A stretch of DNA of 64,000 nt. Origin: Pseudisothecium myosuroides (taxonomy: Eukaryota > Streptophyta > Bryopsida > Hypnales > Lembophyllaceae). A program made the position numbers and the translations under genes. Under the pieces are notes generated by a model. The model was not told the origin of the DNA and did not search any database. It saw only the letters and a program-made list of their open reading frames with translations. Below, one piece after another: positions 58,737-64,000 of this stretch. The stretch's first letter is position 1. Each line of letters begins with the position of its first letter. The stretch spans positions 19,530,001-19,594,000 of the forward strand of contig OX637296.1 of NCBI GenBank assembly GCA_951799445.1. The letters run 5' to 3'.

Positions 58737-61700
58737 TCAATCGGAATTCCAATCTTTGTTGTCCACCAGATCTAACTCACAAATGCCAATCATTCCAATT
58801 TTGATCGGAGGTGCGCCTAGATCTTGTTCCTCCCATTCACCTGCCTTCCAAAGCTCCCAAGAATTTGGAGCCAAGGACAATGATGAATGAAAAAGCACCT
58901 TCCTTCGAGCAACGTCCAACCTGATCGAGTAGTCCTCAACCTTGCTTGAAATGGGTACCGGCTGCAACAAAGGCAACTTAGAGAGCATCTCAATATCTTT
59001 CTCATGAAGCTCCAATGCACAACATCCGTCAAGCTCAAGTTCTTGGAGGTTCTTCAACTTACTCAAGTCTGGCAATTGCAACAAATGTTTGCAACACTCA
59101 AGACTGAGGTGTTGCAATGTAGGCAAATCTCCCATGTCTGGCAAGGATGTCAATCCATCACTGAAGCTCAAGTCTAAATTTTCCAATTGGTTAAATCCAA
59201 CAAGATTCAATCCCTCATTGGAATGGCTCACACGCCATCTAAGCTTTCGAAGTTGGCGAGGAAAGCAATCCTTTGCAGGCACCATGAACCTTTGCAGGCC
59301 TAAAATATTCAAGACTTGCAATTTGGAAAGAGCAAGCAAACTAGGCACCTTCCACTTCTCACAACCCCCTATATCTAATTTCTTCAGGCCATTAAGTTGA
59401 TCTATACCCGGAATATCAACCAAATCTTTGCAATCATAAAGTATAAGAGAGCGTAGGTTGGATGGTGGACAAGGAGTGAGTCCCAACAAGGTTTGCAAGT
59501 TCCGAATTTGTTGAAGGGACACACGTTCCAAGGACCGACAATTGCTCAAATCCAACAAATGAGCTTCAACACCATAGAGATCTAATTTGGATAAATTATG
59601 GCATTGGACAAGTGGATTCGACCCCAACACCACTTCCTCTCCCCAAATCTCAATTCTTCTTAAGGAAGAAGGAAATTGCCCCACAATATGAGCACCTGTA
59701 CTATTATTAGAAAGTCCGAAATGAGATTGACATAAATAAAAATAAGTAAGGTGCTTCAGTTTTTCCAAGCCCTCAAATCTATCAATCTTGCTTACATCAA
59801 GTAGTTCCAAAATCCTTAAGCGCACCAAGCCCTCCAAATTTAGAGCTCCATATCCCCAATTCAACCCATAAAGTTGCAATACCTCAACATTGGAAAAATA
59901 ATCCCATTTCATGCCCTCCATACTTCCAGTCTGACCAAAATGATCCTCGAGGTCGACTATAATAGAGAGCCGTATCAACTTGTGCCAACATCCGCCCTTT
60001 GGTCTACATTCAAGCTCTGAGATATCACCATTCTTTATATACACCCACATCCGCTCACTGAAGTTGGTTGACTCATTGAAAGATCCCATTGCTTCAAGTT
60101 CAGCAAACTCCAAGTACAAATCATGCACACTAATTTCTACAGATCTCAAATCAACTTCCTGCAACAAGCCTTTTCGCTTCAAGTGCTCCAACTACCATTC
60201 CAACAACACCACAAATGAACTATGTAAGTCATATCCATTTCTCCATATTGCAACTTCCTAGTCATTTCACAAACCTAGTGAGCCAACCATTTTGAATGCA
60301 AGTAATATATCAAGAAAACTAACATAAAACAAAGAGGAAAAACAACACGAAACAAAAAAATTGGCACTCTTTGACAATCTTAGGATAATTACATCTTTGT
60401 GGGAATATGAAAAACTTACTCACAAAGTACAAAAACTTCACATCTAAAACTTGCAAAAGATGGAAGCGGTATTTGTACCCGAAGTGCTACTTCTTCTTCA
60501 TCTTGCTTGTGTGCAGCGCACAACCACTCAATAAGTTTTAGAAGGTCAAAAGAATTCAATGTCTTATGAAAGCATCCCACATCCATAAACATAGCTTGAT
60601 CCCTTGGTGGTAGCAAGTCAAAACTACTCCTCAAAATATCGAACATAGGATTTTCTCCTGAAAAAAAATTGAAATTCCTCACCCGCGGCAAATTCTTCAC
60701 CCATAATGAAGGATTCTCACCATGACAACCCAATTGCAATCCCAAAGCCTTCAAGGCCAATGGATGATAGTGATAGCCTTCACCATTACCCTTGGAGAAA
60801 TAACACCTACTAACGCAAGTCATTATATCATGCTTCTCTTCATCTTCAAGAAATTGTTTGCCACCAGTTGCATGGTGCAAAAACAAATTCAATGCATCTG
60901 CCTCTCCAAGATCAGGCATCTCAAGACATGCATCGCCATCTAGCCCCAAAAGCCTAAGAACGCTTGAAGACCGAGCTGTCACAACCACCAAACTCTCCAT
61001 GTGATAAGGAACTTCCAAAAACGTCTTGGCCTCCTCGATTGATTGGTGGTTGTCAGAAATATTATCAATTGCCAAAAAGGTTCTTTGTTTGAAAAGACTT
61101 TTACGCAAAATGTCCTTGCACTGTAAACACATACACCACATAACCTATGAGCTACAATAATTGAATTACCAATGATTTCAATCACATGAATTTGAGATTT
61201 GAAAGTAGAAATGCATCTTCATACTATATCATACAAGTGTGCAAGACTTAATCACTTCAATAATGCACAACAAACACTCAAAGGTAGTTACAAATGAGGA
61301 CAAAGAATTTTACTCTATCAAGTCTTCAAAATGTCTTATTCTATAGTATTGGCTTCCATTACTTGAAGCACTTACAAACAAATTTCAAGCATGGAAACCA
61401 AAAATCTCACCTCTCCTTCATTCAATTGTTGAATGACCTCAACACTTTTCCTTGTCAAGTCTCGCAATACCTTTTGAAACAACTCTTTGAAATCACCTAA
61501 AGGAACACTTGGAAATTCAATATGGCAAACCCTCCCTTCATATTTGCTAGACAATTCATTGCACATTGTCTTGCAAGTTGTTGTCTTGCCAACACCACCA
61601 ACTCCAAATATGCCAACCACTTTCACTTTGTATTTTCTTGAAACTCCAATTCCTTCAATCTTCTCATCAATGACCTAGTAAGCAACTCCAAACAACAAAC

Positions 61701-62500
61701 CAATAAATTGTAATCCCATCTAAGACTCTATATTCGAAAAAACTATTAACATCTTTTTGAAGGGACAAAACAATGATCTTGTTAAATTCATTAGAACAAT
61801 CTAAATCAAACCTATAATCTCATATCCTAAAGTGAAGCCAGATGGAAAGTAAAGAAACATTTCTTGTCCCTCACATATGTACCTTATGAATACTTGATTT
61901 CCCTTGCACATGGGAATCATCCCACTTTCTATCCGGAGCAATGGATTGGCAAACATATGAAACAATCTTCTCTTCATAAGCAACAATCTCCTTCAAATTC
62001 ATATCATATGGGATGCCATTGAAAGACCCTAAAACATCCAATGCATACTTCCAATCACACACTACAATTCGCTTCTTTGGATCAACCTTTGCCAAGGTCT
62101 CCCACTTCCGAAACCACTTCTTTCGCTTGGATGCATCCTCCAAATCATGCACAGAGAGTCCATAAAAGAGGGGTAATATCTTTGGACCATTGGTGGAACT
62201 CTTGGACTCATGGCACAACTTATGAGCTCTCACAAAAGCATTCAATTCAATCATGGGCCACTTGGACATAAAATACTCATCTGACACAACCACAATCAAC
62301 ATTTCACACTGTTCGGCAGCTTGAACAATCAATTCTGGAAATCGTTCACCCTTTGGTAAACTCTCATGGCGTCTATCAAAGAAAGGATAGTGCAAACGAT
62401 CCTCCAAGGCTTTGCACAAGTGTTCCACAAACTCCTTTTGAGCTCCACTATGGCTCAAAAATATCTTGTGCTTGGATTCCAAGATAGGATCATTCCTCAT
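58737..62500 (-). CDS. TNL gene D: intact TIR-NB-ARC-LRR immune receptor
   Basis: Four exons join into 992 residues with phase-0 introns: 62500-61883, 61674-61411, 61120-60479 and 60191-58737. The TIR (about residues 10-170) has HKIFLSHSGAQKEF, YPFFDRRHESLP, VVVSDEYFMSKWPMIEL (E85 aligns with the TIR NADase glutamate) and the exon end DDSHVQGKSSIHK. The NB-ARC has the P-loop GVGGVGKTT (230-238), an unusual kinase-2 FLAIDN (309-314, usually LLVLDD), VVVTARS, HPLALKALG for GLPL (413-421), FDILRSSFDLL, and VHDLYLEF at the MHD site (530-532). The rest is about 18 irregular LRRs (e.g. LTSLPDMGDLPTLQHLSLEC). I infer an effector- or guard-sensing receptor of cytosol or nucleus. The ATG at 62500 is the first in frame; an upstream exon cannot be excluded, since AAG|GTATGA spans the start. 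Confidence 0.9.
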
Positions 62501-64000
62501 ACCTTCACTTGATCTGTGTCATAATAAAGTCTTTCATTACCAAAGTAAGTCACGTAATCAAAATAGTGAAATGAATACTTATCCAACAAAAAGCAAGTTG
62601 AGACACTGTGACAAGAATATCAAAAATTGCCACTTCCAACAAACAAGGTCCAAGAAGGCCATAAGCACTAACAAGAGCTAGTGCATGCAAATCCCATTCC
62701 CTCTTCCATCTTAAGAGTTCTAGAACATCACCTATGCAAGGTGTCACCTTCAAAACAGCTTCTTAGTTCATCATCCCTCTCTTCATTGCGGACCTACAAC
62801 CACAATCATCATCACATTCCTGTCAAGATGATCAGCTACACATATAAAAATAATATTCTTTAAATTCTACTTCTTGCCAATGTTGCTCCTCAATTTAAAA
62901 TCTTTACATACTCAATATTTGACAGGACCGTCCAGCACTTGTTCAAACTAGCTATTGAACCTGTAACAGAACCCTTTGCTGACAAATATAGCTTCGGATC
63001 TCGGCATCAGCAAATCACTCTCAACATCACAAACTGCTCAAACAAAGACTCCCAATCGTCATCATCCATTGCCAGTAAAATGTAGGATGTCACCAACAAA
63101 ATTACAGCAATCTGAACCGTCATGTTGTAGGACAAGTCACCTACAGCATGGGACACTTGAGATAGATCTTGTCTTTGGTAAAAACTCCGATAAAACAACC
63201 TGAAACAGACCCACATGCAGAACTTGATTGAATCATGGTCTTCATTGTTACTCTACAACTTGCCAATTTGATCAAATCATGCAAAGCTCTTTCTGAATAC
63301 CACAACCTTCAGATGTAATATGTCCCCAAATCCATCAGAGTATACTGTCTTCTGGTTGAATGGATAAAACGTGACAGTTGCGTTTAGAAGACTCCAGTGA
63401 GAGCATCTTGCTTGGTGAGAACAAGATATCAAGTACGCACACTTTTCCCAATCCTAAAGCAATACTATCCGTAACAAGAATATGAAATCAACAAATAACA
63501 CGCAACAATCTCCATTACAAAGGGAGTTTAGATGAAACTTCACCATCCAAAAATGGAGACAACCATCCCAATCATACCCATGCCTAACACCTTCACTGCA
63601 TTGCCTGGGGTGGCAGTGTGGGCCCTGTAATACAAGAGAGAGACACGTCTGTAAGTCAATACCATTGAAAGTTGTTCAACTGCAAGTGTTGTCCGTATCC
63701 AAGAAAGAAAATTAAAAAACAGAATATACCACACGAGTGACATCCTAAATAGACTGGAATGAGAGCAAATTAATAACTATACCCATAGGTGAGTTTTAAA
63801 GGGAGTTCACCATCCAAGAAAAGAGATCAGCAACCCAATTGGATTAACACCTAGCACCTTCATATTGTGATGGGTAGCAATAAGGATCCTGTCATGAAAG
63901 TGAGAGAACGCACATATAAGTACAGTAGCATAGAGCATTGCAAAAAAGGAATCTTAATATTTATCCATCTAATCATCTGCAACATCCAAATACAACATAA
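62501..64000. other. Upstream region of gene D with two similar candidate exons
   Basis: This would hold the gene D promoter. On the minus strand two AG-bounded segments look alike: about 63628-63541 (GNAVKVLGMGMIGMVVSIFG, then W and a stop) and about 63893-63825 (HNMKVLGVNPIGLLISFLGW and a stop). Both are hydrophobic and end at the same ..GW*/GTGAA site, where GTGAA could also act as a donor. A hydrophobic frame also lies near 63215-63010 (MTVQIAVILLVTSYILLA). They suggest a small membrane protein with a duplicated exon; family unknown. Confidence 0.3.

Overview
The window is AT-rich nuclear DNA of a land plant. It carries introns, TIR-NB-ARC-LRR (TNL) resistance-type genes, an L1-like LINE and many plant-style MITEs. 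No bacterial, organellar or viral gene was recognised. Two TIR types occur. Genes A, B and D share an HKIFLSHSGAQK-type TIR with a conserved DDSHVQGK/R motif at the end of the TIR exon. Gene C has the more usual YDVFISHRGPDTK type. I think the first type points to a non-flowering lineage (fern, lycophyte, bryophyte or gymnosperm), but that is a low-confidence inference.

Left third (3.3-27.3 kb, all TNL material on the minus strand). Gene A (about 7.59-3.34 kb) keeps a four-exon TNL layout but is dead: a frameshift and a 38-bp deletion in the TIR and a stop in the LRR exon. Its TIR exon and upstream DNA (6.56-8.87 kb) are duplicated at 12.20-14.6 kb (fragment B). Each copy has gained different small transposons, so each supplies empty sites for the other. 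Degenerate LRR remnants lie at 14.75-15.37, 18.0-18.44 and 19.15-19.42 kb. They lead into gene C (27.31-19.42 kb), whose LRR exon holds 13 full copies plus a partial one of a 47-residue (141-bp) double LRR. Gene C is interrupted exactly at its GLPL-like motif by a 3,465-bp element (22378-25842), which carries a gag-like frame on the opposite strand with two in-frame TAG codons.

Middle (27.3-48.9 kb). This is a graveyard of small transposons and gene fragments. It holds TTAA-flanked piggyBac-like elements (one a 743-bp near-perfect foldback), a pogo-like element with a transposase C-terminus, and hAT-like, Tourist-like, Stowaway-like and Emigrant-like MITEs. Fragments come from a P-type Ca2+-ATPase, a germin-like protein, a Myb/SANT-like protein and unidentified genes. 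A compact 28-bp-arm hairpin sits at 48.53 kb.

Right (48.9-64 kb). A complete but decayed L1-like LINE lies on the minus strand (48894-55980), bounded by a 14-bp target duplication. Beyond it is gene D (62500-58737, minus), the only TNL that reads through intact: four exons, all phase-0 introns, 992 residues. Genes A and D share intron positions, including one that splits the NB-ARC between its P-loop and kinase-2 parts. The picture is a resistance-gene cluster with one live member among dead relatives, reshaped by tandem duplication, repeat expansion and transposons, with stop codons that often look like C-to-T decay.
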